A model generated the notes under the pieces. That model did no database searches and had not been told where the DNA came from. It saw only the letters and a list, made by a program, of their open reading frames with translations. Below are positions 18,543 through 28,923 of a DNA stretch of 64,000 nt, one piece after another. This stretch comes from Paeniglutamicibacter cryotolerans. GTDB taxonomy: Bacteria; Actinomycetota; Actinomycetes; Actinomycetales; Micrococcaceae. How positions within the stretch are numbered: position 1 is the stretch's first letter; every line of letters starts with the position of its first letter. Position numbers and translations under genes: made by a program. The stretch lies in the NCBI RefSeq assembly GCF_014190875.1, contig NZ_JACHVS010000002.1, positions 124,001 through 188,000 of the forward strand, in the 5' to 3' direction.

Positions 18543-19642
18543 TCGCCCTGATCGCAGGAGCAGGCATGGCCCTGCTCCTGACCCTGCTCGGAACCCCGCT
18601 TTACATCAAGGTCCTGATCCGCCGCAAGTACGGCCAGGTGGTCCGCGACGACGGGCCGACCACCCATGCAGTCAAGTCCGGCACGCCCACCATGGGCGGG
18701 GTCGTGATCGTGCTGGCGGTCGTTGCCGCGTACTTCCTGACCCATGGCATCCTCGAACTGATCGATGCGCGCAATGCGGGCATCACCGCCAGCGGGTTGC
18801 TGGTGCTGCTGCTCTTCGCGGGGATGGGCCTCGTCGGCTTCCTCGACGACTTCATCAAGATCGCCAAGAAGCGCAGCTTGGGCCTGCGGGCCTGGCAAAA
18901 GATAGTGCTGCAAGCCGCCGTGGGCATCTCTTTCGCCTTGATGGCGCTGAATTTCCCCGACGAGCAGGGTCTGACCCCGGCCTCGACGGCAATCTCCTTC
19001 CTGCGCGATACGTCGCTGGACTTCGCGTTCTTCGGGCCGGTGGCCGGCGTGATCCTGTTTGTGATCTGGGCGAACCTGATAGTCACCGCGACCACCAACG
19101 GGGTGAACCTCACCGACGGACTCGACGGGCTCGCCACGGGCGCCGCCATCATGGTCTTCGGCGCATACACCCTGATCGGCATCTGGCAGACCAACCAGGC
19201 CTGCGGCCTGCCCGGCCAGACCAACGTCTGCTACACGGTCCGCGACTCCATGGACCTGGCCCTGCTCGGGGCCATCCTCAGCGGCGCCCTGATCGGCTTC
19301 CTCTGGTGGAATGCCGCGCCGGCCAAGATCTTCATGGGCGACACCGGATCGCTGGCCATCGGCGGCGCGATCGCTGCCTTCGCCATCCTGTCCCGCACCG
19401 AGATCCTGCTGGTCGTGCTGGCCGGACTGTTCGTGATGATCACCCTCTCCGTAATCATCCAGGTCGGCTACTTCAAGATCTCCGGAGGCAAGCGGGTCTT
19501 CCGCATGGCACCGCTGCAGCACCACTTTGAGCTCAAAGGCTGGCCCGAGGTCAACGTCGTGATCCGCTTCTGGATCCTCGGCGGGCTGTTCGTCGCCGCG
19601 GGCCTGGGCATCTTCTACTCCGAATGGGTCGTTGGACTGTGA
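18539..19642 (+). CDS. mraY: phospho-N-acetylmuramoyl-pentapeptide transferase
   Basis: 367 aa polytopic membrane enzyme (about ten membrane segments) that transfers phospho-MurNAc-pentapeptide to undecaprenyl phosphate to form lipid I. Catalytic Asp motifs are seen in GFLDDFIKI and [12 protein letters not shown], with [12 protein letters not shown] further on. The GTG start overlaps the murF stop; AAAGGAGG lies about 10 nt upstream. Confidence 0.96.
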   Translation: MIALIAGAGMALLLTLLGTPLYIKVLIRRKYGQVVRDDGPTTHAVKSGTPTMGGVVIVLAVVAAYFLTHGILELIDARNAGITASGLLVLLLFAGMGLVGFLDDFIKIAKKRSLGLRAWQKIVLQAAVGISFALMALNFPDEQGLTPASTAISFLRDTSLDFAFFGPVAGVILFVIWANLIVTATTNGVNLTDGLDGLATGAAIMVFGAYTLIGIWQTNQACGLPGQTNVCYTVRDSMDLALLGAILSGALIGFLWWNAAPAKIFMGDTGSLAIGGAIAAFAILSRTEILLVVLAGLFVMITLSVIIQVGYFKISGGKRVFRMAPLQHHFELKGWPEVNVVIRFWILGGLFVAAGLGIFYSEWVVGL

Positions 19643-21168
19643 CACACGCACCGCTTGAATCGCTCACCAGCTGGGACGCCGACTGGGCCGGCCTGCGCGT
19701 CATCGTAGCCGGGTTGGGGCTCTCGGGCTTCTCCGCCGCCGACACGCTGATCGAGCTTGGTGCGCAGGTCATCATCGTCGACGGCCGTGACGATGAGGCG
19801 AACGCGTCGCGAGCCGACACGCTGCGCATTGTCGGCGCCACCGACGTGCTGTTGGGCGCCGCGCACGTGGATGCGTTGCCGCTGTTCGGTGGGCTGGCCC
19901 CCGAACTGCTCATCGCCTCTCCGGGCTGGAACCCGCGCCAGCCACTGCTGGCCGCCGCAGCGGAGTCCGGAATCCCGATCTGGGGAGACGTGGAACTGGC
20001 CTGGCGCGTGCGCGAACGCGCCGGACGCAAGACGGCCGAATGGCTGGTCATCACCGGCACCAACGGCAAGACCAGCACCGTCGGGATGACCGAGTCGATC
20101 TTGCGGGCAGCCGGGCTGCGCGCGATCGCAGCCGGCAACGTCGGCACCCCGATCCTGGATGCGATTCGGGATCCCGAGGGCTTCGACGCCATCGCCGTTG
20201 AACTCTCCAGCTTCCAACTGCACTTCACCCACAGCATTTCCCCGTTGGCCTCCGTGGTGCTCAACGTAGCCGAGGACCACGTCGACTGGCACGGCGGCTA
20301 TGAGCACTACCTGGCCGACAAGGCCAAGATCTACGAGCGCACGCGCGTGGCGGCGATCTACAACGCCGACCAGCGCGAAACCGAGGCCATGGTCGAGAAC
20401 GCCGACGTCATCGAGGGCTGCCGGGCCATCGGCTTCACCACCGGCGTCCCGGCCCGCAGCATGCTGGGCATCGTCGAGGACCTGCTGGTGGACCGCGCCT
20501 TCAACGACGACCGCGCGAATTCGGCCATCGAGCTGATCGCTCTGAACCAGATCGGCGAGGTGGTGCCGCGGCACACGGCAGCCAATGCACTCGCCGCCGC
20601 GGCCCTGGCCCGGGCCTATGGCGTCGGCCCGGCAGCCATCGCCGCCGGGCTGGCCGACTTCGACCCGGGCGACCACCGCATCCAGGCCGTGGCCCGGGAA
20701 AACGACATCCTCTGGATCAACGATTCCAAGGCCACCAACCCGCACGCGGCGAACGCCTCGCTCGGCGCCTTCAGCTCCGTTGTCTGGATCGCCGGCGGCC
20801 TGTCCAAGGGAGTTGATTACCAGGAGCTGGTCAGCTCCCATGCAGCCCGGCTCAAGGCCGTGGTGCTCATCGGCACCGACAACACGGGCCTGCGCCAGGC
20901 ATTGGAACGACACGCCCCACAGGTGCCCGTGTTCGAGGCCAGCGTGCGGGAAACTGGAAGCATAGCCCCGGACGGCGCCACCGGCACCGCCCGCGGCTGG
21001 AGCGTCATGGCCGAGGCCGTAGCGGCCGCAGCCCGGGTCGCCGAGCCCGGGGACACCGTCCTGATGGCCCCAGCGGCCGCCTCCATGGACCAGTTCTCCT
21101 CATACGCACACCGCGGCAACGCGTTCATCGACGCGGTCGGCGCGCTGATGGAGGCCAACAGCAAGTAA
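19639..21168 (+). CDS. murD: UDP-MurNAc-L-alanine--D-glutamate ligase
   Basis: 509 aa cytoplasmic Mur ligase that adds D-Glu to UDP-MurNAc-L-Ala. The N-terminal Rossmann-like region ([17 protein letters not shown]) is followed by the ATP loop [14 protein letters not shown] and the C-terminal domain with [11 protein letters not shown] chose GTG at 19639 because it forms the same 4-bp GTGA overlap with mraY as the neighbouring junctions. An ATG at 19624 would overlap by 19 bp. Confidence 0.94.
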   Translation: MTHAPLESLTSWDADWAGLRVIVAGLGLSGFSAADTLIELGAQVIIVDGRDDEANASRADTLRIVGATDVLLGAAHVDALPLFGGLAPELLIASPGWNPRQPLLAAAAESGIPIWGDVELAWRVRERAGRKTAEWLVITGTNGKTSTVGMTESILRAAGLRAIAAGNVGTPILDAIRDPEGFDAIAVELSSFQLHFTHSISPLASVVLNVAEDHVDWHGGYEHYLADKAKIYERTRVAAIYNADQRETEAMVENADVIEGCRAIGFTTGVPARSMLGIVEDLLVDRAFNDDRANSAIELIALNQIGEVVPRHTAANALAAAALARAYGVGPAAIAAGLADFDPGDHRIQAVARENDILWINDSKATNPHAANASLGAFSSVVWIAGGLSKGVDYQELVSSHAARLKAVVLIGTDNTGLRQALERHAPQVPVFEASVRETGSIAPDGATGTARGWSVMAEAVAAAARVAEPGDTVLMAPAAASMDQFSSYAHRGNAFIDAVGALMEANSK

Positions 21169-21178
21169 AGGAGCAGCC

Positions 21179-22585
21179 GTGACCGGTAGCAGCCACCCGC
21201 CGCACCACACAGCAGGGCGCAAGCCGCGCCCACGCGTCCACAAGCCGCAGGCCCCCGCCGCCACTGCGGCCGGGCCTGCCGCCGTTAAGCAGGCCCAGCG
21301 CCGGGAGCCCGGAGCCGACCGCGAGGTCCGGGTCATTTCGGCCGCACCGCGCAAGGCCCCGGCATCGGCTTCCCCTTCTCCGCGAGGCATCGGGGGCTGG
21401 CTCGGTGACACGTCGCTGAAGGCCGCCCAGTTCAACTACTTCGTCGTGCTCGGGGCCGTGCTGGCGCTGACCACGATGGGCGTATTCATGGTGCTTTCCG
21501 CCTCCTCGGTCGAATTCATCACCAAGGGGAGCGGTAATTCCTACTCGCTGTTCATCAAGCAGGGCATTTTCGCGGTGATCGGCGTGGTGGTGATGCTCGT
21601 CGCGGCCAGGATCCCCAGCGAACGGATCCGCTCCTGGTCCTGGATTGCCTACTTCCTGACTGTTCTGGCCCTGACAGCCGTGCTCACGCCGCTGGGCAAG
21701 GGGGCCGGCGGCAACCGGAACTGGATCGAGATCGGCTCGATGACGATCCAGCCCTCCGAATTCGCCAAGCTGATGCTGGCGATCTGGTGCGGCATGATCC
21801 TGGAGCGCAAGTCGCACCTGATGCACGACTTCAAGCACACCATGGTCCCGGTGGTCTTCCCCGGTGGCCTGCTGATCGTCGGACTCGTCCTGGCGGGGCG
21901 CGACCTGGGTACGGCGATGATCCTGATGCTGGTCATCGGCACCGCGATGTTCCTCGGCGGAGCCAGGAAACGCTACTTCGCCATGGCCGGCTCAGCCGTC
22001 GTGCTCGTCGTGCTCGGCATGGCGCTCTTCGCCCGCAACCGCATGGACCGCATCACCGCCTGGATGGGCAACTGCGACGACGGAAGCGGCCTGTGCGACC
22101 AGGCCCAGGCAGGGCTCTACGCGCTGGCCTCCGGCGGCTGGTTCGGCGTCGGCCCCGGGCAGTCGCGGCAGAAGTGGAGCCACGTCCCCGAGGCCCAGAA
22201 CGACTTCATCTTCTCCATCCTCGGCGAGGAGCTCGGCCTGGTCGGCGCCCTGTTCGTGGTGCTGCTCTTCGCGCTGCTGGCGGTGGCCATGTACCGGATC
22301 GCCGTCCGCACCCAAAGCGTCTTTGGCCGTATTGCCGTCGGCTCGATCATGGTCTGGATCGTGGGCCAGGCCTTCATCAACATCGCGATGGTTGCCGGGA
22401 TGCTTCCGGTCATCGGCATCCCGCTGCCCTTCATTTCCTCCGGCGGCTCGGCGCTGATCTTTACGCTGGCCGCGGTGGGCGTGGTGCTGGGCTTCGCCCG
22501 GCAGCAGCGCATCGAATCCGGAGGTCCGCGCTCCGGGAACCCGATCTGGAATAAGGTACGCGGCATCACGTCCGGCGCCCCGTAA
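21179..22585 (+). CDS. ftsW: septal peptidoglycan glycosyltransferase FtsW (SEDS family)
   Basis: 468 aa. An ~80-residue basic, Pro/Ala-rich cytoplasmic tail precedes about ten membrane segments. SEDS hallmarks are GGNRNWIEIGSMTIQPSEFA and the C-terminal IPLPFISSGGSALIF. It polymerises lipid II into septal glycan strands together with FtsI. AAAGGAG at 21167-21173 overlaps the murD stop and precedes the GTG by 5 nt. Confidence 0.95.
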   Translation: MTGSSHPPHHTAGRKPRPRVHKPQAPAATAAGPAAVKQAQRREPGADREVRVISAAPRKAPASASPSPRGIGGWLGDTSLKAAQFNYFVVLGAVLALTTMGVFMVLSASSVEFITKGSGNSYSLFIKQGIFAVIGVVVMLVAARIPSERIRSWSWIAYFLTVLALTAVLTPLGKGAGGNRNWIEIGSMTIQPSEFAKLMLAIWCGMILERKSHLMHDFKHTMVPVVFPGGLLIVGLVLAGRDLGTAMILMLVIGTAMFLGGARKRYFAMAGSAVVLVVLGMALFARNRMDRITAWMGNCDDGSGLCDQAQAGLYALASGGWFGVGPGQSRQKWSHVPEAQNDFIFSILGEELGLVGALFVVLLFALLAVAMYRIAVRTQSVFGRIAVGSIMVWIVGQAFINIAMVAGMLPVIGIPLPFISSGGSALIFTLAAVGVVLGFARQQRIESGGPRSGNPIWNKVRGITSGAP

Positions 22586-22646
22586 CGGCCTCCGCCCCCG
22601 ACCCCCAGTTCTTCATTTCGACATCAACACGGCAGGAACCCACCCC

Positions 22647-23777
22647 ATGACAACCGAACTCAGCGTGATCCTGGCCGGCGGCGGAACCGCCGGGCACGTA
22701 TCGCCCCTGTTGGCCATCGGCGACGCGCTCCGTGCCGCCGCCCCCGGAGTGGAGATCACGGCCCTCGGCACGGCTGACGGGCTGGAGGCCCGGCTGGTAC
22801 CGGCAGCGGGCTACCGGCTTGAAACGATCAACAAGGTCCCCTTCCCGCGCCGGCCAAATGCCGCGATGTTCTCCTTCCCGTTCAAGTTCAAGGCGGCCAT
22901 CGACCAGGCCAAGGCGATCCTGACCGAGGCGAAGGCCGATGCCGTGGTCGGTGTCGGCGGCTACGTGTGCACCCCGGTCTACCTGGCTGCCAACAAGCTG
23001 GGCATCCCGGTGTTCATCCACGAGGCGAACGCGCGCGCCGGTCTGGCCAACAAGCTGGGCGCACGCAAGGCGGCCGGCATCGGCGTCGCCTATGCCTCCA
23101 GCGGGCTGGCCGGTGCCCGGGTGGTGGGCATGCCGATGCGCAAGTCCATTGCCGCCATGGACACCGCCGCGCTTCGCCCGGCGGCCCGCGCCGCGCTGGG
23201 CCTGGACGAGCACACGCCGGTACTGGTGGTGACCGGCGGATCCTCCGGTGCCGCGTCGATCAACCGGGCGGTGTCGGCCAGCCTTCCCGCCATCGCTGAG
23301 GCCGGCGTCCAGGTCCTGCACATCACCGGCGCGGGCAAGGGCATCACCGACGCATCCGGCGCCCTGCTGGCCGGGGCCGGATACCGGCAGGTCGAATACG
23401 TCGATGGCATGCAGAACGCCTACGCCGCGGCGGATCTGATCGTGGCCCGCTCCGGTGCCGGAACCGTTTGCGAACTGGCGGTCGCCGGCGTCCCCTCGGT
23501 CCTGGTCCCGCTGCCCATCGGCAATGGCGAACAGAAGCTCAACGCCGCGGACCTGGTAGGCGCCGGGGGGGCAGTGCTCATCGACGATGCCGGCTTCACC
23601 CCGGAATACTTCGCCACCGAAGTGCTGCCGCTGCTCGCCAATGCGCCGGCGCTGGCCGCCATGTCCGCAGCTGCCCGGGCCCAGGGACGCAACGACGCGG
23701 CCGAGGCCATGGCGGCCATGGTTCTGGAAGGGACCAAGCAACAATCCACCGGCCGGCACCCGAAGATGGGAAGCTAG
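22647..23777 (+). CDS. murG: UDP-GlcNAc--lipid I N-acetylglucosaminyltransferase
   Basis: 376 aa GT28 enzyme on the inner membrane face that converts lipid I to lipid II. The N-terminal Gly-rich loop LAGGGTAGHVSPLLAI, the second-domain loop VTGGSSGAASIN and the UDP-GlcNAc site RSGAGTVCELAVAG are all visible. It is separated from ftsW by 61 nt, a wider gap than most in the cluster. Confidence 0.95.
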   Translation: MTTELSVILAGGGTAGHVSPLLAIGDALRAAAPGVEITALGTADGLEARLVPAAGYRLETINKVPFPRRPNAAMFSFPFKFKAAIDQAKAILTEAKADAVVGVGGYVCTPVYLAANKLGIPVFIHEANARAGLANKLGARKAAGIGVAYASSGLAGARVVGMPMRKSIAAMDTAALRPAARAALGLDEHTPVLVVTGGSSGAASINRAVSASLPAIAEAGVQVLHITGAGKGITDASGALLAGAGYRQVEYVDGMQNAYAAADLIVARSGAGTVCELAVAGVPSVLVPLPIGNGEQKLNAADLVGAGGAVLIDDAGFTPEYFATEVLPLLANAPALAAMSAAARAQGRNDAAEAMAAMVLEGTKQQSTGRHPKMGS

Positions 23778-23781
23778 AAGC

Positions 23782-25179
23782 ATGCAGCAACAACGAACAC
23801 TCGAAGAACTCGGCCGCGTCCACCTCATGGGGATCGGGGGTGTCGGCGTTTCGGCCGTCGCCCGGCTGATGCTCGCCCGCGGGGTCACCATCACCGGCAG
23901 CGACGCGAAGGACCTTCCGGTGCTCGACGAGCTCCGCGCCCTGGGCGCTGAAATCCACGTCGGCTACCGCGCCGAGAACATCGGTGACGTCGATACAGTG
24001 GTCATGTCCTCCGTGGTCAAGCCAGGCAACCCCGAGTACGACGAGGCGGTCCGCCGCGGCCTGCGTCTGTTGCACCGCTCCGAGGGCCTGGCAGCCGCGA
24101 TGAACGGCCACCAGGTCATCGCCGTCGCCGGAACCCACGGCAAGACCACCACCACCTCGCTGATCGCCGTGATGTTGCGCGAAGCCGGGCTTTCCCCGTC
24201 CTTCGCCATCGGTGCGAACATCGCCGGGCTGGGCGTGAACGCCGAACACGGTGCCGGGCGCGTCTTCGTGGCGGAAGCCGACGAGTCCGACGCCTCGTTC
24301 CTGAACTACGCCCCCCAGGTCATCGTGGTGACGAACATCGAGGCGGACCATCTTGACCACTACGGTACCGAAGCGGCCGTCCATCAGGCGTTCTTCTCCT
24401 TTGCCTCGCTGCTTCCCGCCGATGGCCTGCTGATCTGCTGCGCCGACGATCCGGGCTCCCATGCCCTGGCGTCACGGATGCGCCGCGAACGCCCGGACCT
24501 GCGCGTGCAGACCTACGGCTTCTCCGAGGATGCGGACCGCCGGCTGCTGGATCCGGCACCCCACGGGACCCGGTTCGAGTGCACCTTGGAGTGGGGTGCC
24601 GGCACGTCGGCGGTGCTGGACCTGGCCGTTCCCGGCAACCACAACCTGCTCAATGCCGCGGCCGCCTTTGCCGTGGGCCTGGACTGCGGCTTGGAGCCGG
24701 AGGCCGCCGTGGCCGGGCTCTCGGCTTTCAGCGGCGCGTCACGTCGCTTCGAGCTGCGCGGTGAGGAATCCGGCGTGCGGGTCTACGACGACTATGCCCA
24801 CCACCCGACCGAGGTCCTGGCGGCCCTGCGGGCCGCCCGTGCCGTGGCGGGAGACGGCAAGGTGCATGTGGTCTTCCAGCCGCACCTGTTTTCGCGTACC
24901 CGGGAGTTCCACCGCGAATTCGCCGATGCGCTCTCGCTGGCGGACACGGCGCTGGTGCTGGAGATCTACCCGGCCCGCGAAACCCCGATCGAGGGAGTGA
25001 CCAGCGCCTTGGTCACCGACCTGCTGAACACCGAGGGCGGACCCGCCACCGCGGGCGAGGTCGCGGCGGTGCTGGCATCACGCGCCCGGCCGGGTGACGT
25101 GATCATGACCATCGGCGCCGGGGACGTGACCGAACAGGGTGTGGCGATCCTCGGGGCGTTGGCTGCCGGGGAGGCATGA
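23782..25179 (+). CDS. murC: UDP-N-acetylmuramate--L-alanine ligase
   Basis: 465 aa. It adds L-Ala to UDP-MurNAc, the first stem-peptide step. The dinucleotide-like motif LMGIGGVGVSAVARLML is at the N-terminus and the ATP loop VAGTHGKTTTTSLI follows; YDDYAHHPTEVLAAL is the C-terminal family motif. The ATG at 23782 lies 4 nt after the murG stop and gives the usual N-terminus. Confidence 0.95.
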   Translation: MQQQRTLEELGRVHLMGIGGVGVSAVARLMLARGVTITGSDAKDLPVLDELRALGAEIHVGYRAENIGDVDTVVMSSVVKPGNPEYDEAVRRGLRLLHRSEGLAAAMNGHQVIAVAGTHGKTTTTSLIAVMLREAGLSPSFAIGANIAGLGVNAEHGAGRVFVAEADESDASFLNYAPQVIVVTNIEADHLDHYGTEAAVHQAFFSFASLLPADGLLICCADDPGSHALASRMRRERPDLRVQTYGFSEDADRRLLDPAPHGTRFECTLEWGAGTSAVLDLAVPGNHNLLNAAAAFAVGLDCGLEPEAAVAGLSAFSGASRRFELRGEESGVRVYDDYAHHPTEVLAALRAARAVAGDGKVHVVFQPHLFSRTREFHREFADALSLADTALVLEIYPARETPIEGVTSALVTDLLNTEGGPATAGEVAAVLASRARPGDVIMTIGAGDVTEQGVAILGALAAGEA

Positions 25180-25928
25180 GCACTCACGAGGCCGGGCCCG
25201 GCAACGTGCTGGAGCTGACCCGGCACCCGGTTCGCCGGAGCCGGGTCGGGCGGCGTTGGATCATTATCGGCTCCAGCGTGCTTGCCGTTATCGTCGCGTT
25301 GATCCTGGTCCTGACTTTTTCCCCGATCCTGGCCATCAAATCGGTCGAGGTGCAGGGGAACAGCCTGGTTACGGAGGACGCGGTCCAATCCGCGCTGGCC
25401 CCGCTGCTGGGCGTCCCGCTCTCGCAGGTGGGTTCTGGGCGGGTGCTGGGCCTGCTCCAGGGCGAACCAGCGGTCGCCGACGTCGTGATCCAGGCCGAGG
25501 CACCCGGAACACTGCACGTGCAGATCGTCGAGCATGAGCCGGTGGCCGTGCTGCAGGACGGCAAGGCCTTTTCCCTGGTCGACGCCGACGGGCGGGTGCT
25601 GGTGCCACTGCCCAAGCGCGATGCGGTGCGGCTCCCGGTGATCAAGGGCAACGGAGTGACCGCGGACCCGAAGGTCTTCGCGGCCGTCACGAAGGTCCTC
25701 TCCGAGCTGCCCGCCGGATTGCTGAGCAGGGTCGATCACGCCAGCGCCGAAAGCCGGGACTTCGTCGAACTCAAGCTCACCAACGGCCGCAGCGTCATCT
25801 GGGGAGATGGTTCGCGGGGCCGGGACAAGTCGCTGGTGCTCGAGGCGCTGCTCGGGGTCAAGGACAAGGCGACGGAACCGGTGAAGGTCTACGACGTCTC
25901 GAGCCCCGACCATCCGGTGACGAGGTAG
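25176..25928 (+). CDS. ftsQ: cell division protein FtsQ (POTRA domain)
   Basis: 250 aa bitopic protein. A short basic N-terminal region precedes one membrane segment (IIIGSSVLAVIVALILVLTF), the POTRA domain opening IKSVEVQGNSLVTEDAV, then the FtsQ beta domain. It recruits FtsL/FtsB to the divisome. Its ATG overlaps the murC stop (ATGA). A terminator follows, and ftsA is absent, as is normal in actinobacteria. Confidence 0.93.
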   Translation: MSTHEAGPGNVLELTRHPVRRSRVGRRWIIIGSSVLAVIVALILVLTFSPILAIKSVEVQGNSLVTEDAVQSALAPLLGVPLSQVGSGRVLGLLQGEPAVADVVIQAEAPGTLHVQIVEHEPVAVLQDGKAFSLVDADGRVLVPLPKRDAVRLPVIKGNGVTADPKVFAAVTKVLSELPAGLLSRVDHASAESRDFVELKLTNGRSVIWGDGSRGRDKSLVLEALLGVKDKATEPVKVYDVSSPDHPVTR

Positions 25929-25933
25929 GCACA

Positions 25934-25967
25934 CCCGGCGTTTCACGGCGCGCCGCGCCGGTTTTTT
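25934..25967 (+). terminator. Rho-independent terminator between ftsQ and ftsZ
   Basis: CCGGCG at 25935 pairs with CGCCGG at 25956-25961 around a self-complementary CGGCGCGCCG core, followed by six T residues. It would end the mra operon and leave ftsZ to its own promoters. Confidence 0.8.
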
Positions 25968-26020
25968 CAGTTTTGCAACGACACGCGGGCGCGGTCGTTG
26001 CATGAGCGGGACGCTGAACA

Positions 26021-26138
26021 TAGCGTCGTTATATCGTTTGCTTGACTTGACATAACTATAACCTTCGACTTGAGGGTTAATGTTTGTTCCGGGCAAGCCC
26101 CACCGGCCAGCAGTACATCGAACAAGGGAAAACAGGAC
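26021..26138 (+). promoter_or_regulatory. AT-rich ftsZ promoter region and leader
   Basis: This is one of the most AT-rich stretches in the window. Overlapping -35-like elements TTGACT (26042-26047) and TTGACA (26047-26052) are followed by AT-rich sequence with TATAAC at 26057-26062 and TTATAT near 26029. No single -35/-10 pair has ideal spacing, so exact start sites are not assigned. An 8-bp hairpin (25975-25982 with 25994-26001) precedes it. Confidence 0.5.
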
Positions 26139-27293
26139 GTGGCAGCTCCACAGAACTACCTCGCCGTGATTAAGGTCGTCGGCATCGGCGGTGGCGGCGT
26201 CAATGCCGTGAACCGCATGATCGAAGTTGGCCTGCGCGGCGTTGAATTCATCGCGATCAATACGGATGCCCAGGCACTGCTGATGAGCGATGCCGACGTC
26301 AAGCTCGATGTCGGACGCGAACTCACGCGCGGCCTTGGCGCCGGCGCCAATCCCGACGTCGGCCGTCAGGCCGCTGAAGATCACGCCGAGGAAATCGAGG
26401 AGGTCATCCGCGGAGCGGACATGGTCTTCGTGACGGCCGGCGAGGGCGGCGGCACCGGTACCGGTGGCGCGCCCGTGGTGGCCCGCATCGCCCGCTCGCT
26501 GGGCGCACTGACCATCGGCGTCGTCACCCGTCCGTTCACCTTCGAGGGCCGCCGGCGCGCCACCAGTGCCGACAACGGCATCGAGGCGCTGCGCGACGAG
26601 GTCGACACGCTCATCGTGATCCCGAACGACCGCCTGCTCTCGATCAGCGACCGCAACGTCTCGGTGCTCGACGCCTTCCGCCAGGCCGACCAGGTGCTGC
26701 TTTCGGGCGTCCAGGGCATCACCGACCTCATCACCACTCCGGGCCTGATCAACCTCGACTTCGCGGACGTCAAGTCGGTCATGCAGGGCGCCGGTTCAGC
26801 GCTCATGGGCATCGGCTCGGCCCGCGGTGAAGACCGCGCGGTCAAGGCTGCGGAGCTGGCCATCGCCTCGCCGCTGCTTGAAGCCTCCATTGACGGCGCG
26901 CATGGCGTGCTGCTCTCCATCCAGGGTGGCTCGGACCTTGGCCTGTTCGAAATCAACGAGGCCGCCCGCCTCGTGCAGGAAGTCGCCCACCCGGAAGCCA
27001 ACATCATCTTCGGCGCCGTCATCGACGACGCCCTGGGCGACGAGGCCCGGGTCACGGTGATTGCCGCCGGCTTCGACCAGGTCGATGTCACCAGCGCCCC
27101 GGCCGTCCCGGCCTACGCCAGCCACCGCTCGGCTCCGGCCATCCCGGCGGCTCCGGCTGCCGCTCCCGCCGCCGCTCCCGTGGCTGCTCCGGTTGCCAGC
27201 AACGAGCCGGCCTTCGAGGAACTCCCGGCCATCGTCGAACAGGACCTGACCGGTTCGCACGATGACCTCGATGTCCCCGACTTCCTGAAGTAG
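26139..27293 (+). CDS. ftsZ: cell division GTPase FtsZ
   Basis: 384 aa tubulin homologue forming the Z-ring. The GTP-binding [14 protein letters not shown], the tubulin signature [16 protein letters not shown] and the T7 synergy loop [11 protein letters not shown] are present. After an Ala/Pro-rich linker the C-terminus ends DLDVPDFLK, the actinobacterial tail that binds SepF. GTG at 26139 gives the conserved [15 protein letters not shown]. Confidence 0.97.
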   Translation: MAAPQNYLAVIKVVGIGGGGVNAVNRMIEVGLRGVEFIAINTDAQALLMSDADVKLDVGRELTRGLGAGANPDVGRQAAEDHAEEIEEVIRGADMVFVTAGEGGGTGTGGAPVVARIARSLGALTIGVVTRPFTFEGRRRATSADNGIEALRDEVDTLIVIPNDRLLSISDRNVSVLDAFRQADQVLLSGVQGITDLITTPGLINLDFADVKSVMQGAGSALMGIGSARGEDRAVKAAELAIASPLLEASIDGAHGVLLSIQGGSDLGLFEINEAARLVQEVAHPEANIIFGAVIDDALGDEARVTVIAAGFDQVDVTSAPAVPAYASHRSAPAIPAAPAAAPAAAPVAAPVASNEPAFEELPAIVEQDLTGSHDDLDVPDFLK

Positions 27294-27334
27294 AACCCGC
27301 GCAACATCCACTGCAAGGCCATGAGGTTGTCCAG

Positions 27335-28078
27335 ATGCTCCGCTATTACCCCGCGCGTTTTCCCGGTGTCGGTGTAGCTTTCACGACGGTGGATCAGGGC
27401 AACCTCGCCTTGCATGTGGGCGACGATCCCGAGGCCGTGCTCATGAGGCGCCGGGAATTGGAAGCCTCCCTGGGCCTGGACGCTCAGCGGTTCTGGTACA
27501 TGGATCAGATCCACTCCACGATCATTCTCGACGCCGGAGCCGATGTGCTGACGGCATCGACCGCCTCAGGGCACCCGACGGCCGACGGGCTGATCAGCCC
27601 GTGCGGCGACGGGGCGCTGGCCGTCATGGTCGCCGACTGCCTGCCCGTCCTCTTCATTGCGTCCACGGCCTCGGGCACGGCCACGGCCGTTGCGCACGCC
27701 GGACGCCGCGGACTGCTCGACGGCATCCTTCCCGATGCAGTGGAGCGGCTGCGTGCCGCTGGCGGCACCGACGTCCACGCCTGGATCGGCCCCTCCATCT
27801 GTGGAGCCTGCTACGAGGTCCCGCGGGACATGTCGGCCGAGGCCGAGTTGCAGCTCCCAGGCATCACCACCAGCACTCGGACCGGAACTCCGGCCCTGAA
27901 CCTGCCCGCGGCCGCGGCGGCACAGCTACGCGCGCTGGGCGTACGCGTCGAGGAAAGCGGCATCTGCACGCTGGAGGACAAACGTTTCTACTCCTACCGG
28001 CGCGACAACAGCACAGGCAGGCTTGCGGGCCTGCTCTGGCCCGTGGATCAAGACAAGGCGAGGAACGCAGCACAGTGA
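27335..28078 (+). CDS. pgeF: YfiH/PgeF-type multicopper-oxidase-fold protein
   Basis: 247 aa member of the DUF152/YlmD family ('polyphenol oxidase', peptidoglycan editing factor). Metal-ligand-type motifs are HSTIILDAGADV, AVMVADCLPVLFI, VAHAGRRGLLDG and GPSICGACYEV. In E. coli the homologue removes UDP-MurNAc carrying L-Ser instead of L-Ala; that role fits a cell-wall cluster but is inferred here. Its stop overlaps the yggS GTG. Confidence 0.88.
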   Translation: MLRYYPARFPGVGVAFTTVDQGNLALHVGDDPEAVLMRRRELEASLGLDAQRFWYMDQIHSTIILDAGADVLTASTASGHPTADGLISPCGDGALAVMVADCLPVLFIASTASGTATAVAHAGRRGLLDGILPDAVERLRAAGGTDVHAWIGPSICGACYEVPRDMSAEAELQLPGITTSTRTGTPALNLPAAAAAQLRALGVRVEESGICTLEDKRFYSYRRDNSTGRLAGLLWPVDQDKARNAAQ

Positions 28079-28860
28079 GCACGACCCCCGAAACCACACA
28101 GGGCCCCGACCGCGGGGCCGACCTGCTCGAGCGGCTCACCCGGGTGCGGACGCGCATCAGCGCGGCCACGCTGGCCGCCGGACGCGATGCCGAACCCGAA
28201 CTGATCGTCGTCACCAAGTTCTTCCCCGCCTCCGATGTCGTGCTTCTCTCCTCCATGGGCGTGCGCCAGGTCGGTGAGAACCGCGACCAGGAGGCGTCCC
28301 TCAAGGCCGCCGAGACACGTGCCCAGGGCATCGCGCTGGACTGGAACTTCATTGGCCAGCTGCAGAGCAACAAGGCAAAATCCGTGGTTCGTTACGCCGC
28401 AACCGTCCAGTCCGTTGACCGGCCAGCGCTAGTTGCGGCATTGGATAACGCGATGGATCGTGAAATCGGACGCCGTACTGAACAAGGCCTGCCCGAACGG
28501 AAACCGATGAACGTGCTGATCCAGCTGGATCTGCGGGAGGATCCCTCGGTGCCCGAGGAGGGTACCGGATTCGGCCGCGGGGGAGCGGACCCCGCCACGA
28601 TGCTCGATTTGGCTGCATCCATCGCCTCCACGCGGCACCTGCGGCTGCGGGGCCTGATGGCCGTCGCACCACTGGGAACCGACCCGGTCCCGGCCTTCGC
28701 GAAGCTGATGGAACTCTCGGGGCAGCTGCGGGTCGAATACCCCGAAGCCGGTGTGGTTTCGGCCGGGATGAGCCAGGACCTGGAGGCTGCGGTGGCGGCT
28801 GGTGCGACACACCTGCGCATTGGCTCGGATGTCCTCGGGCCGCGCCCGGGGTTACTGTAG
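28075..28860 (+). CDS. yggS: YggS-family PLP-binding protein
   Basis: 261 aa TIM-barrel protein of the PLPBP family, which binds pyridoxal phosphate without known catalysis and keeps B6 vitamers balanced. PLP Lys lies in LIVVTKFFPASDV; IGQLQSNKAKSV and GLMAVAPLG are further family motifs, and HLRIGSDVLGPR closes the phosphate site. GTG at 28075 makes a GTGA overlap with pgeF. It is regularly found beside sepF. Confidence 0.92.
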   Translation: MSTTPETTQGPDRGADLLERLTRVRTRISAATLAAGRDAEPELIVVTKFFPASDVVLLSSMGVRQVGENRDQEASLKAAETRAQGIALDWNFIGQLQSNKAKSVVRYAATVQSVDRPALVAALDNAMDREIGRRTEQGLPERKPMNVLIQLDLREDPSVPEEGTGFGRGGADPATMLDLAASIASTRHLRLRGLMAVAPLGTDPVPAFAKLMELSGQLRVEYPEAGVVSAGMSQDLEAAVAAGATHLRIGSDVLGPRPGLL

Positions 28861-28923
28861 CGTCGAAAGTAGCGGAGACTCAGCGGCCGGTAGCGGACCG
28901 CGCACGATCATAAGGAGAAGACC

